Shown: positions 42,207 through 51,684 of the stretch, piece after piece
Layout of the letters: each line of letters opens with the position of its first letter
Position numbering within the stretch: position 1 is the stretch's first letter
From: Mycolicibacterium neoaurum VKM Ac-1815D
GTDB lineage: Bacteria > Actinomycetota > Actinomycetes > Mycobacteriales > Mycobacteriaceae
Reading direction: 5' to 3'
NCBI RefSeq assembly: GCF_000317305.3
Contig: NC_023036.2
Location: 434,001 to 498,000 of the forward strand
DNA: 64,000 nucleotides
Translations under genes and position numbers: made by a program
Notes under the pieces: model-generated
Told to the model about the DNA's origin: nothing
Database searches by the model: none
The model's input: the letters and a program-made list of their open reading frames with translations, nothing else

Positions 42207-45053
42207 GTGACAGATCCCTCGGTCGACCCCGCCGACGCACCGCAGCACCGCTACTCCGCCGCGCTGGCCGGTGATATCGAGCTGGCCTGGCAACAGCGCT
42301 GGCAGCGTCTGGGCACCTTCCATGTGCCCGACCCGGTGGGGTCGCTCGCACCCACCGACGGGTCAGCCGTCCCGGCGGACAAGATGTTCGTCCAGGACAT
42401 GTTCCCCTACCCGTCCGGGGACGGCCTGCACGTCGGACATCCCCTGGGCTATATCGCCACCGATGTCTACGCCCGCTACTTCCGGATGACCGGACGGAAT
42501 GTCCTGCACGCCTTGGGTTTCGATGCGTTCGGGCTTCCCGCCGAGCAGTATGCCGTGCAGACGGGCACCCACCCGCGCACGCGCACCGAGGCCAATATCG
42601 TCAACTTCCGCAGGCAGTTGGGGCGCCTGGGCCTGGGCCACGACTCGCGGCGCAGCTTCTCCACCACCGATGTCGACTTCTACAAGTGGACGCAGTGGAT
42701 CTTCCTGCAGATCTACAACGCCTGGTTCGACCCCGAGCTCAAGCGTGCCCGCCGCATCGAGGAACTGATCGAGGAGTTCGCCGAGGGCACCCGGGCCCTG
42801 CCCGACGGCCGCACCTGGGCGGAACTGACCAAGGCCGAGCGCGCCGATGTCATCGATGGCCATCGGCTGGTGTACCGCGCCGACTCGGTGGTCAACTGGT
42901 GCCCGGGGCTGGGCACCGTGCTGGCCAACGAGGAGGTCACCTCGGATGGCCGCAGTGACCGCGGCAACTTCCCGGTGTTCCGGAAGCGGTTGCGGCAGTG
43001 GATGATGCGCATCACCGCGTACTCCGATCGACTGCTCGACGACCTGGACGTGCTGGACTGGCCCGACAAGGTCAAGGCCATGCAGCGCAACTGGATCGGC
43101 CGCTCCGTCGGCGCACAGGTCCGGTTCGGCACAGCCGCCGGTGCCATCGAGGTGTTCACCACCCGGCCCGACACCCTCTACGGCGCGACCTACCTGGTGC
43201 TGGCCCCCGAGCATGAGCTGGTCGACGCGCTGACCGCGGCCGACTGGCCCGAAGGCACCGACGACCGGTGGACCTACGGCGGCGCAACCCCGGCCGAGGC
43301 CATCGCGGCCTACCGGTCCGATATCGCGGCCAAGTCCGACCTGGAGCGCCAGGAGAACAAATCCAAGACCGGCGTATTCACCGGTGCCTATGCCACCAAT
43401 CCGGTGAACGGGACGGATGTGCCCATCTTCATCGCCGATTACGTGCTGGCCGGCTACGGCACCGGTGCGATCATGGCGGTGCCCGCCGGCGACCAGCGCG
43501 ACTGGGAGTTCGCGAACGCGTTCGGGTTGCCCATCGTCGAGGTCGTATCGGGCGGGGATGTCACCGAAGCGGCCTACAGCGGCGACGGTGTGATGGTGAA
43601 CTCCGGTGAGCTGGACGGCTTGACGGTCGCCGCGGCCAAGGAGGCGATCATCGTCCGGCTGGAGGCCGACGGTACCGGGCGGGCCCGGGTCGAGTACAAG
43701 TTGCGGGACTGGCTGTTCGCGCGGCAGCGGTACTGGGGTGAGCCGTTCCCCATCGTCTACGACGCCGACGGCAGAGCCCACCCGTTACCGGAATCGGCTC
43801 TGCCGGTGGAACTCCCGGATATCCAGGACTACGCGCCGGTGATGTTCGACCCCGATGACGCCGACAGTGAACCCTCGCCGCCGCTGGGCAAGGCAACCGA
43901 ATGGGTGCAGGTCGACCTCGACCTCGGTGACGGGTTGCAGGCCTACACCCGGGACACCAATGTGATGCCGCAGTGGGCGGGCAGCTCGTGGTACGAGCTG
44001 CGCTATGCCGACCCACACAACTCGGAAGCGTTCTGCGCCAAGGAGAACGAGGCCTACTGGATGGGGCCGCGGCCGGAGATCCACGGTCCGCAGGATCCCG
44101 GGGGAGTCGATCTGTACGTCGGCGGTGTCGAGCATGCGGTGCTGCACCTGCTGTACTCCCGGTTCTGGCACAAGGTGTTGTTCGATCTCGGCCACGTCAG
44201 TTCGTCCGAGCCGTACCGCCGATTGGTCAACCAGGGCTACATCCAGGCGTTCGCCTACACCGATGCCCGCGGTTCCTACGTTCCCGCCGCCGAGGTCGTC
44301 GAACGCGACGGCAAGTTCTTCTACCCGGCACCGGAGGGGGAGATCGAGGTCAACCAGGAGTTCGGCAAGATCGGCAAATCGCTGAAGAACTCGGTGTCCC
44401 CGGACGAGATCTGCGACGAGTACGGCGCCGACACCCTGCGTGTCTACGAGATGTCGATGGGACCGCTGGAGGCCTCGCGTCCGTGGGCGACCAAGGACGT
44501 CGTCGGCGCGCACCGATTCCTGCAGCGGGTGTGGCGGGCCGTCATCGACGAGACCACCGGTGCGGTGCGGGTCACCGACGAGCAGGTCGGCGACGAGACC
44601 CTGCGCGCGCTGAACAAGACCATCGCCGGGGTGGCCGAAGATTATGCGGCGCTGCGCAACAACACGGCGGCGGCCAAGCTGATCGAGTACACCAACCACA
44701 TCACCAAGGCGGCGGTGACGGCGCGGGCGGCCATCGAGCCGCTGGTGCTGATGGTGGCCCCGTTGGCCCCGCACCTGGCCGAGGAACTGTGGCGCCGGTT
44801 GGGTCACGACGCATCGCTGGCCCACGGACCCTTCCCCGAAGCCGACGAGCGCTATCTGGTCGACGACACCGTCGAGTTGCCGGTCCAGGTCAACGGCAAG
44901 GTGCGCGGCAAGATCACGGTCGCCGCCGATGCGGACAGGGCGGCCTTGGAGGCGGCCGCGCGTGCCGACGAGAAGGTGCTGGCCTTCCTCGACGGGGCCA
45001 CGCCCAAGAAGGTCATCGTGGTTCCCGGCAAGCTGGTCAACCTCGTCGTCTGA
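42207..45053 (+). CDS. leuS: Leucyl-tRNA synthetase
   Basis: A 948-residue class I synthetase that charges tRNA-Leu. The HIGH motif is HVGHP in [20 protein letters not shown], the editing domain (CP1) spans roughly residues 290-500 with [20 protein letters not shown], and the KMSKS motif reads KIGKS in [16 protein letters not shown]. The C-terminal domain ends [13 protein letters not shown]. The start GTG at 42207 gives [20 protein letters not shown], which matches the M. tuberculosis enzyme (Rv0041, 969 residues); the upstream 57 codons are unlike the family and overlap the promoter. A strong hairpin follows the stop. Confidence 0.97.
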   Translation: MTDPSVDPADAPQHRYSAALAGDIELAWQQRWQRLGTFHVPDPVGSLAPTDGSAVPADKMFVQDMFPYPSGDGLHVGHPLGYIATDVYARYFRMTGRNVLHALGFDAFGLPAEQYAVQTGTHPRTRTEANIVNFRRQLGRLGLGHDSRRSFSTTDVDFYKWTQWIFLQIYNAWFDPELKRARRIEELIEEFAEGTRALPDGRTWAELTKAERADVIDGHRLVYRADSVVNWCPGLGTVLANEEVTSDGRSDRGNFPVFRKRLRQWMMRITAYSDRLLDDLDVLDWPDKVKAMQRNWIGRSVGAQVRFGTAAGAIEVFTTRPDTLYGATYLVLAPEHELVDALTAADWPEGTDDRWTYGGATPAEAIAAYRSDIAAKSDLERQENKSKTGVFTGAYATNPVNGTDVPIFIADYVLAGYGTGAIMAVPAGDQRDWEFANAFGLPIVEVVSGGDVTEAAYSGDGVMVNSGELDGLTVAAAKEAIIVRLEADGTGRARVEYKLRDWLFARQRYWGEPFPIVYDADGRAHPLPESALPVELPDIQDYAPVMFDPDDADSEPSPPLGKATEWVQVDLDLGDGLQAYTRDTNVMPQWAGSSWYELRYADPHNSEAFCAKENEAYWMGPRPEIHGPQDPGGVDLYVGGVEHAVLHLLYSRFWHKVLFDLGHVSSSEPYRRLVNQGYIQAFAYTDARGSYVPAAEVVERDGKFFYPAPEGEIEVNQEFGKIGKSLKNSVSPDEICDEYGADTLRVYEMSMGPLEASRPWATKDVVGAHRFLQRVWRAVIDETTGAVRVTDEQVGDETLRALNKTIAGVAEDYAALRNNTAAAKLIEYTNHITKAAVTARAAIEPLVLMVAPLAPHLAEELWRRLGHDASLAHGPFPEADERYLVDDTVELPVQVNGKVRGKITVAADADRAALEAAARADEKVLAFLDGATPKKVIVVPGKLVNLVV

Positions 45054-45062
45054 GCGACCCCG

Positions 45063-45094
45063 ACCAACGGTGGGGTTCTCTCCCCACCGTTGGT
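45063..45094 (+). terminator. leuS terminator hairpin
   Basis: ACCAACGGTGGGG and CCCCACCGTTGGT form a perfect 13-bp stem with loop TTCTCT, nine bases after the leuS stop. CTAGTTTCC follows, a weak U-tract. The structure suits a terminator. Confidence 0.8.
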
Positions 45095-45236
45095 CTAGTT
45101 TCCTGATGCGGTCCCGACGTATGGCGCTTCGTGCATACCGGAGTGCGGATACTGGATGTCAGGGCCGCAGCGTGGCGGCGGAGATCCCGTCTGTGAGAAC
45201 GCTTTACCGAAATGGCGGCCCGGTTTGGAGCACGCA

Positions 45237-46451
45237 ATGTCGGATAATCGGATCGTCGTCTACAAGGGTCCCGGCCAGGTGGCCGTGGAGACGCTGCCCT
45301 ATCCCAAGCTCGAGGTGCCCGCCGAGGTCGCGAGCGCGATGGGAATGAGCCGCAAGGCCGACCACGCGGTCATCCTCAAGTGTGTGTCGACCAACATCTG
45401 CGGTTCCGATCAGCACATGGTCCGCGGCCGGACCACCGCGCCCGTCGGCCAGACACTCGGCCACGAGATCACCGGCGAGATCGTCGAAAAAGGTTCCGAC
45501 GTACAGTTTCTCGACGTCGGGGACATCTGCTCGGTGCCGTTCAACATCGCCTGCGGCCGCTGCCGGAACTGCCGCGAGGGGCAGACCGGCATCTGTTTGA
45601 ACGTCAACCCGGCCCGGGCTGGCTCGGCCTACGGTTATGTCGACATGGGCGGCTGGCTCGGCGGCCAGGCCGATTACGTGATGGTGCCCTTCGCCGACTT
45701 CAACCTGCTGAAGTTCCCGGATCGGGACGCCGCACTTGCCAAGATCCGTGACCTCACCATGCTCTCGGACATCTTCCCGACCGGCTATCACGGGGCCAAG
45801 ACCGCCGGTGTCACCACCGGGTCGACGGTCTACGTCGCCGGCGCGGGCCCGGTCGGGCTGGCCGCCGCGTACTCGGCGCACCTGCTGGGGGCGGCGGTGG
45901 TGATCGTCGGTGACCTCAATGCGGACCGACTGGCGCAGGCCCGGTCGTTCGGGTGCGAGACCGTCGACATCAGTGCCGACGCGACCCTCGAGGAGCAGAT
46001 CGCCGAGATCTTGCACACCGATGAGGTGGACTGCGCGGTGGATGCGGTGGGCTTCGAGGCCAGCGGTCACGGGCATGATGCCGGTGAGCAGCCCGCCGCG
46101 GTGCTGAACTCGATCATGAACGTGACCAGAGCCGGCGGAGCGCTGGGCATTCCCGGTCTGTATGTCACCGGCGACCCCGGCGGCACCGATGACGACGCCA
46201 AGCACGGCACGCTGAAGGTCCGGCTGGGCCTCGGCTGGGCCAAGAGCCACAGCTTCTACACCGGACAGTGCCCGGTGCTCAAGTACAACCGCGGCCTGAT
46301 GATGAGCATCCTCCACGACAAGGCGCATATCGCCGATGCGGTGAACGCGACGGTGATCGGCCTGGAGGACGCGCCCGACGGGTATGCCGCGTTCGACTCG
46401 GGGGTGGCGCAGAAGTTCGTGCTCGATCCGCACGGGATGGTGCCTGCCTAG
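45237..46451 (+). CDS. fdhA: Glutathione-independent formaldehyde dehydrogenase
   Basis: A 404-residue zinc-dependent medium-chain dehydrogenase of the FdhA class, which oxidises formaldehyde with NAD without added glutathione. Catalytic zinc ligands are in ICGSDQHM and GHEITGE; the structural-zinc loop has CGRCRNCREGQTGIC. The NAD-binding Rossmann motif is YVAGAGPVGLAAAYSAH near residue 205. The long C-terminal insert and GLGWAKSHSF are typical of this class. The ATG at 45237 has GGAG seven bases upstream. It lies in a stretch (45-48.6 kb) that has no equivalent between leuS and Rv0042c in M. tuberculosis. Confidence 0.9.
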   Translation: MSDNRIVVYKGPGQVAVETLPYPKLEVPAEVASAMGMSRKADHAVILKCVSTNICGSDQHMVRGRTTAPVGQTLGHEITGEIVEKGSDVQFLDVGDICSVPFNIACGRCRNCREGQTGICLNVNPARAGSAYGYVDMGGWLGGQADYVMVPFADFNLLKFPDRDAALAKIRDLTMLSDIFPTGYHGAKTAGVTTGSTVYVAGAGPVGLAAAYSAHLLGAAVVIVGDLNADRLAQARSFGCETVDISADATLEEQIAEILHTDEVDCAVDAVGFEASGHGHDAGEQPAAVLNSIMNVTRAGGALGIPGLYVTGDPGGTDDDAKHGTLKVRLGLGWAKSHSFYTGQCPVLKYNRGLMMSILHDKAHIADAVNATVIGLEDAPDGYAAFDSGVAQKFVLDPHGMVPA

Positions 46452-46458
46452 CGGGTGT

Positions 46459-46509
46459 TGATTTCGGCGCGTTCACGCTCGCTCACCGAGCGCGAGCGCG
46501 CCGAAATCA
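46459..46509. terminator. Bidirectional hairpin between fdhA and SDR gene
   Basis: TGATTTCGGCGCG (46459-46471) and CGCGCCGAAATCA (46497-46509) are a perfect 13-bp inverted repeat with an inner CTCGCT/AGCGCGAG pairing. It starts eight bases after the fdhA stop and includes the stop codon of the convergent SDR gene. It probably ends both transcripts. Confidence 0.72.
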
Positions 46510-47196
46510 CGGGTTCGGGCGGACCGTGAGCTCGTGGATGTGACCGTCCCTCGGCGCGTTGACCGCCTGGGCGACCAGCAGTCCCACCGTGGCGGGACGC
46601 AGGAAGCGGTCCGGGTCGTAGGTCTTGCCCTCGTAGGCCACCAGGTCGCGCTGCATCTCCGAATCGGTGCGCCCGGGGAAGACCGAGGTGACCCGCAGGG
46701 TCGGTTCGTCGGTCCGCAACGAGTCGGCGAACGCGCGGAGCGCGAACTTGCTCGCCGAATACGATGCCATGTTGGCCGAGACCTTCTGGCCGGCACCGGA
46801 GTTGATGAACACCACGTGCCCGTCCGCGGCGCGCAACGCCGGAAGCAGGGCCAGCGTCAACGCCACCGCACCGGTGACATTGACCTCGAAGCTCGCCCGC
46901 CACTGGTCGGCGGTGGACTCGGCGACGGGCCCCGGGTAGAGCACGCCGGCGTTGTGCACCAGCACGTCGAGTTCGGCGAGCACCTCGGCGGCGGATTCTA
47001 TGGACTCGGGATCGGTCAGATCCAACGGCCAGGTGGGGGCCCCGAGCCGTTCGGCGACGGCGTCGAGCCGCGCCGACGGTCGCCCCGCGAGCAGCAGAGT
47101 GTGCGTCGGGGCGAGGGCATCGGCGATGGCCGATCCGATCCCGCCGCCGGCGCCGGTGATCAGAGCTGTGGGCACAGGAGAAAACAGTACCGACAC
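46507..47196 (-). CDS. Short-chain dehydrogenase/reductase
   Basis: A 229-residue classical SDR. The cofactor motif is TGAGGGIGSAIA (about residues 14-25), NAGV lies near residue 85, the catalytic Ser is in INSGAG, and the YxxxK pair is YSASKFALRAF. The substrate cannot be told from sequence. The start is GTG at 47196 (MSVLFSPVPTALITG); a second GTG a few codons later (before PTALITG) is possible. The stop is inside the fdhA-facing hairpin. It is divergent from the glucosylglycerate hydrolase gene with a 35-base gap, so the two may share control. Confidence 0.9.
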   Translation of the reverse strand: MSVLFSPVPTALITGAGGGIGSAIADALAPTHTLLLAGRPSARLDAVAERLGAPTWPLDLTDPESIESAAEVLAELDVLVHNAGVLYPGPVAESTADQWRASFEVNVTGAVALTLALLPALRAADGHVVFINSGAGQKVSANMASYSASKFALRAFADSLRTDEPTLRVTSVFPGRTDSEMQRDLVAYEGKTYDPDRFLRPATVGLLVAQAVNAPRDGHIHELTVRPNP

Positions 47197-47231
47197 TGCA
47201 CGCTCGCCCGCGGCGTCGCATTATTGATGCG

Positions 47232-48572
47232 ATGCCACCGGACCCAAGCTTCGCCCCCACCCAGCTCGCGGCGCGAGCGGCCTATCTGCTGCGCGGAAAC
47301 GACCTGGGTGTGATGACCACTGCCGCCCCGCTGCTCTACCCGCACATGTGGAGCTGGGATGCGGCATTCGTAGCCATCGGACTGGCCCCGCTGAGCGTCG
47401 AGCGCGCCGTCGTCGAGCTCGACACCCTGCTCTCGGCTCAATGGGGTAACGGGATGATCCCGCACATCGTGTTCGCCAACGGTGTCGACGGATACTTTCC
47501 CGGTCCGGCGCGCTGGGCGACCTCGGCGCTGGCCGTCCATGCCCCGCGCACCCGGCACACCTCAGGGATCACCCAGCCGCCGGTGCACGCCATCGCGGTG
47601 CAGCGCATCCTGGACCGCGCCAAGGCGCGCGGCCGCTCGACCCGGGCGGTGGCCGAGTCGTTCCTGGACCGGCGATGGAGTGATCTGGTGCGGTGGCACC
47701 GGTGGCTGGCCGAGGCGCGCGACCCGGACCAGCGCGGCCGGATCACGCTGTATCACGGGTGGGAGTCCGGAATGGACAACTCACCGCGTTGGGACAGTTC
47801 GTATGCCAACGTGATTCCCGGGGACGTGCCGGAGTATCAGCGCGAGGACAACAAGATCAACACCGATGCCACCCAGCGTCCGTCCGACAGCGAGTACGAC
47901 CGCTACCTGTGGCTGCTGGAGGAGATGAAGTCCGTCCGCTACGACGACGAGCTGTTGGCCAAGAAAATGAGCTTCGCCGTCGAGGACGTGTTCGTCTCGG
48001 CGATCTTCTCGGTGGCCTGCCGGGTGCTTGCCGAGATCGGCGAGGACCATCGGAGGTCCCCGGCAGACATCCGTGACCTCTATTTCTGGGCCGACCGCTT
48101 CCGCGCCGGTGTCGTCGAAACCACCGACGTACGGACCGGTGCGGCAAGGGATTTCGATGTGCGCGCCGGATCATGGGTGGCGACCGAGACCATCGCCCAG
48201 TTCGCTCCGCTGCTGTGCGGTGGACTTCCACACGACAAGGAGCGTGCGCTGCTGCGTCTGTTGGACGGCCCGCGCTTCAGCAGCCACCCGGATCTGCGGT
48301 ACTCGCTGATCCCCTCCACGTCACCGGTTTCCCGAGACTTCCGGGCCCGCGAATACTGGCGCGGCCCGGTCTGGCCGGTGACGACGTGGTTGTTCTCCTG
48401 GTGCTTCGCCCGCCGCGGCTGGGCCGAGCGTGCGCTGACCCTGCGCCAGGAGGGACTGCGCCAGGCCAGCGACGGCACCTTCGCCGAGTATTACGAGCCG
48501 TTCACCGGTGAGCCGCTGGGCAGCATGCAGCAGTCCTGGACCGCGGCCGCGGTGCTGGACTGGCTGGGCTGA
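47232..48572 (+). CDS. ggh: Glucosylglycerate hydrolase (GH63)
   Basis: A 446-residue enzyme, the same length as the M. hassiacum GgH, which hydrolyses the compatible solute glucosylglycerate to glucose and glycerate. The known active-site residues fall at the same numbers: Tyr36, Trp42, Tyr88, Gln115, Trp177, Asp182 (catalytic, in GMDNS), Arg216, Tyr222, Trp376, Trp381, Glu419 (catalytic, in FAEYYEP) and Gln434. The fold is an (alpha/alpha)6 barrel. GgH is typical of rapidly growing mycobacteria, where glucosylglycerate builds up under nitrogen limitation and is then recycled. It has no signal peptide, so it is cytoplasmic. The ATG at 47232 is used. The marR gene converges on its end. Confidence 0.93.
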   Translation: MPPDPSFAPTQLAARAAYLLRGNDLGVMTTAAPLLYPHMWSWDAAFVAIGLAPLSVERAVVELDTLLSAQWGNGMIPHIVFANGVDGYFPGPARWATSALAVHAPRTRHTSGITQPPVHAIAVQRILDRAKARGRSTRAVAESFLDRRWSDLVRWHRWLAEARDPDQRGRITLYHGWESGMDNSPRWDSSYANVIPGDVPEYQREDNKINTDATQRPSDSEYDRYLWLLEEMKSVRYDDELLAKKMSFAVEDVFVSAIFSVACRVLAEIGEDHRRSPADIRDLYFWADRFRAGVVETTDVRTGAARDFDVRAGSWVATETIAQFAPLLCGGLPHDKERALLRLLDGPRFSSHPDLRYSLIPSTSPVSRDFRAREYWRGPVWPVTTWLFSWCFARRGWAERALTLRQEGLRQASDGTFAEYYEPFTGEPLGSMQQSWTAAAVLDWLG

Positions 48573-48573
48573 G

Positions 48574-49038
48574 TCAGCTCGAGGACTGGTCGGCCAGGCG
48601 GTCGAGTGAGCCCAACGCCGCTGTCAGCGTTGCCTTGTCTTCGGCACTGAGCCCTTCGAGCAGGCCGCCGAGAAACGCGCGCCGCGCCTCGAGCGCCTCG
48701 CGGTGCTGCACCAGCCCGCGCGGGGTCACCTCGACGAGCACGGCCCGCAGATCCGACGGGTCACGCGAACGCTTGACCAGACCGAGCTTCTCCAGCCGCC
48801 GGATGGCCACGGTGGTGGTGGGCGTACGAACCCGTTCGTGGGCGGCCAGTTCCGTCATCCGGATCGGACCACAATCCAGCAGCGTCAACAGGATCGAGAG
48901 CTGGGCGAGGGTCAGGTCGGCGCCGGGGGAGTTCCCCGCACCGCGATTGTCGCCACGGCGCAGCACGGAGAACAGCTTGGAAAGCACACGCTGGAGCTCC
49001 CCGGCCAGTTCCTCGGTCTGCGGTTCGGTCTCGACCAT
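48574..49038 (-). CDS. MarR-family regulator (Rv0042c-like)
   Basis: A 154-residue winged-helix regulator. The DNA-binding part is LTLAQLSILLTLLDCGPIRMTELAAHERVRTPTTTVAIRRLEKLGLVKRSRDPSDLRAVLVEVTPRG (about residues 42-110), the normal MarR layout with a beta wing DPSDLRA; N- and C-terminal helices make the dimer interface. The ligand and targets are unknown. Rv0042c in M. tuberculosis follows leuS in the same orientation; here four genes lie between. The stop is one base from the convergent ggh stop. The start at 49038 gives MVETEPQTEELAGEL. Confidence 0.92.
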   Translation of the reverse strand: MVETEPQTEELAGELQRVLSKLFSVLRRGDNRGAGNSPGADLTLAQLSILLTLLDCGPIRMTELAAHERVRTPTTTVAIRRLEKLGLVKRSRDPSDLRAVLVEVTPRGLVQHREALEARRAFLGGLLEGLSAEDKATLTAALGSLDRLADQSSS

Positions 49039-49100
49039 AATTTCGCAAGTCTAACCTGTCCGTCTCGGACGGGCGGTAATGCGCGAGATTCGGTCGCGGG

Positions 49101-49844
49101 TCACAACACCTGGTCCAGGAACCGGCGCAACCGCTCGGTTTCGGCGCTTTCGAAGATCTGCTCGGGCGGGCCGGACTCGACGACCTTGCCTTCGTCCATG
49201 AACACCACGGCGTCGGCCGCCGATCGGGCAAAACCCATCTCGTGGGTGACCACGACCATGGTCATGCCGGTGGAACCCAGATCGGCGATCAGCTCCAGGA
49301 TTCCCTTCACCAGCTCGGGATCCAGCGCCGAGGTCGCCTCGTCGAAGAACATCACCTGGGGTGACATCGCCAGTGCGCGGGCGATGGCGACCCGCTGTTG
49401 CTGGCCACCGGACAGCGTCGACGGACGGGCATCGGCCTTGTGCCGCAACCCGACCCGATCCAGCTGGGTCAGTGCGAGCTCGCGGGCCTCCTCGGCGGAG
49501 ATCCCCTTGAGCCGACGAGGTGCCATCGCGACGTTCTCGACCACGGTGCGGTGGGGGAACAGATTGAACTGTTGGAAGACCATGCCGATGCGCTGGCGGA
49601 GCTTGTCGGGATTGTCGGCGAGCACCGATCTGCCGTCGAGCAGGATGTCGCCGCGGTCCGGCTCGTAGAGCCGGTTCAGGGTGCGCAGCAACGTCGACTT
49701 TCCCGATCCGGAGGGGCCGATGACCGCGGTGGTGGTCCCCGCCGGCACCGCAAGGTCGATCCCGCGCAGCACCTGGTTTGGTCCGAAGGACAGGTGAATA
49801 TCGTTGGCGGCCAGCGATACTGCCTGCAGCTGCGGGCTTGCCAT
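49101..49844 (-). CDS. Polar amino acid ABC transporter ATP-binding protein
   Basis: A 247-residue ABC ATPase of the GlnQ/HisP class. Walker A is GPSGSGKSTLLRTLN (near residue 42), the Q-loop is MVFQQFNLFPH, the signature is LSGGQQQRVAIARAL, Walker B is VMFFDEATSALDPEL and the H-loop follows in VVVTHEMGFA. It should energise uptake of a polar amino acid (glutamine, glutamate or arginine are typical) by the adjoining substrate-binding/permease protein. The ATG overlaps that gene's stop by one base (TGATG), so translation is coupled. Confidence 0.94.
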   Translation of the reverse strand: MASPQLQAVSLAANDIHLSFGPNQVLRGIDLAVPAGTTTAVIGPSGSGKSTLLRTLNRLYEPDRGDILLDGRSVLADNPDKLRQRIGMVFQQFNLFPHRTVVENVAMAPRRLKGISAEEARELALTQLDRVGLRHKADARPSTLSGGQQQRVAIARALAMSPQVMFFDEATSALDPELVKGILELIADLGSTGMTMVVVTHEMGFARSAADAVVFMDEGKVVESGPPEQIFESAETERLRRFLDQVL

Positions 49845-51604
49845 CAGATCATCTCCTGCTGGACGGGGGCGGGCTGCTTACCGGTGCGTAACCGGGCGTC
49901 GATCACGTTGACCAGGTGGGTCAACGGGATCGTCAGAGCGAGATAGAACAGCCCGGCGGCCACCAGCGGTGAGAGATTTCCGGTCTGCGCGTTGAGGTCT
50001 CGGCCCACCTGGAACAGTTCGCGCTGGTTGGCGACCAGACCCAGGAAGTACACCAGCGAGGAGGCCTTCAGCAGGGAGATGAACTGGTTGACCAGCGCAG
50101 GCAGGACCCGTCGGATCCCCTGCGGGATGATGACCAGTTTCATGGACTCCGAATAGCTGAAACCCAGTGCGCGCGAGGCCTCCATCTGTCCGGTCTCGAC
50201 GCTCTGGATTCCCGACCGGAAGATCTCTCCGACGTAGGCCGCCGACATCAGCCCCAGCGCGGCGATACCGAGTGGATAGGGGTTGTTGCCCGTCAGTTCG
50301 CCGACGATGGGCCCGATCCCGAGACCGATGATGAGGATGATCACCACCTCGGGAAGACCGCGGAAGATGTCGGTGTACACCCGGGCGGGCCAGCGCAACA
50401 AGCGGGACCGGGAGATGCCGGCGACGGCAAGCAACAGCCCGAGCACGACGCCGATCACGGCCGCACCGGCGGTTAGCAGCAGGGTGTTGGGCAGGCCGGT
50501 CTTGAACAGGTCGGGGATGGCCTGGCGGTACAGATCCCAGTCGAGGAAGGTGTCGGCCAGCTGCCCCAGCACGGATTTTCGGGCCGCCGGCGCGGCCGGT
50601 TCGGCCGGTGCCCGCTCGGCGGCGATCTGTGCGAAGTCGGGAAGTTGGGGCTCCGGGGCGGCCTTTGATCCCGGTTTCCACCCCGGCGGCAGGGCGCGGG
50701 GCACCCAGTCGGTGTACAACCGTGCCCACGTGCCGTCGGCGATGACGGCGTCGAGTCCGGCGTTGAGCGCGTCGATCAGCGGCCGGTTCTCCTTGGCGAC
50801 CGCGTAGGCGACGAAATTGTCCAGACTGAAGGTGTTTTCGATGATCGTCGCGGGATCGCCGGGCTGTACGGTGCCGACCGCCTGCTGCGACGGCGCCACC
50901 CAAGCGTCGATCTGGCGGGTCTTGAGGCTGCCGTAGACGGTGTTGTAGTCGGGGAACTTCACCGGGTCCAGGCCGAGGGTGTCGACGACGTAGGCCTCCT
51001 GCACGGTGCCCTGGACCACGCCGATGCGTTGTCCGGCTCCGAGCTGGGAGAAGCTGGTGATCGACGAGCCGGCCGGCACGACGAGGGAGAAGTAACCGAA
51101 GTCGTAGCCGTTGGTGAATCCGACGGTCTTGCGCCGGGCGTCGGTGGTGGTGATCGACGACGAGCCCACGTCGAAGCGGCCGGAGGCCACCTGCGCCAGC
51201 AGCCCGGAGAAGTCGGTGCCGACGAAGTTGACCCGCAGACCCAGCTTCTCGGCGACCGCGCGCAGCACCTCGTTGTCGAAGCCGGTGAACTGCCCGCCCG
51301 CGTTGATGCAGATGCTGGGCGGGGCATCCGAGAGCGTGCCGACCGTCAGTACTCCCGGTGTGCCGAGCCCCAGCGCATTGACATCGACGCGATCGAGCGG
51401 TTCGACACCGGCGGTGGTGTACTTGTCGGCGCCCGGGCCCTGCGCGGCGGCGGCCAGGTTGGTCGGCAGCGCGCTGGCACTGTCGATACCCGGTGGGGCG
51501 CATTGGTCGGCACCGGCCGGGGCGGCCATGCCGACCGCGCACACCAGAAACGCGAGCACCAGCGCGAGCACCAGGTGCCCGGTCCGGCGGAGCATCGAGG
51601 TCAT
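49844..51604 (-). CDS. Fused substrate-binding protein and permease, amino acid ABC transporter
   Basis: A 586-residue fusion. Residues 1-33 are a signal peptide (LVLALVLAFLVCAVGMAAPAGA). Residues about 60-330 form a type II periplasmic binding domain (VLTVGTLSDAPPSICINAGGQFTGFDNEVLRAVAEKLGL, GRFDVGSSSITTTDARRKTVGFTNGYDF). After a Pro/Ala linker, residues about 375-586 form a HisM/GlnP-type permease with five to six helices and the EAA loop EASRALGFSYSESMKLVIIPQGIRRVLP. The fusion forces one binding domain per permease chain. The ATG at 51604 starts the signal peptide; the upstream extension overlaps the next gene. The ATPase gene follows directly. Confidence 0.92.
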   Translation of the reverse strand: MTSMLRRTGHLVLALVLAFLVCAVGMAAPAGADQCAPPGIDSASALPTNLAAAAQGPGADKYTTAGVEPLDRVDVNALGLGTPGVLTVGTLSDAPPSICINAGGQFTGFDNEVLRAVAEKLGLRVNFVGTDFSGLLAQVASGRFDVGSSSITTTDARRKTVGFTNGYDFGYFSLVVPAGSSITSFSQLGAGQRIGVVQGTVQEAYVVDTLGLDPVKFPDYNTVYGSLKTRQIDAWVAPSQQAVGTVQPGDPATIIENTFSLDNFVAYAVAKENRPLIDALNAGLDAVIADGTWARLYTDWVPRALPPGWKPGSKAAPEPQLPDFAQIAAERAPAEPAAPAARKSVLGQLADTFLDWDLYRQAIPDLFKTGLPNTLLLTAGAAVIGVVLGLLLAVAGISRSRLLRWPARVYTDIFRGLPEVVIILIIGLGIGPIVGELTGNNPYPLGIAALGLMSAAYVGEIFRSGIQSVETGQMEASRALGFSYSESMKLVIIPQGIRRVLPALVNQFISLLKASSLVYFLGLVANQRELFQVGRDLNAQTGNLSPLVAAGLFYLALTIPLTHLVNVIDARLRTGKQPAPVQQEMI

Positions 51605-51684
51605 GGGTGCCCAAGGTAGCCGCTGCGCCCGCCCGGGCGAAGTCTTCAACTCATTCCGACAGCAACCGAAGCGACCCAGCCCGC

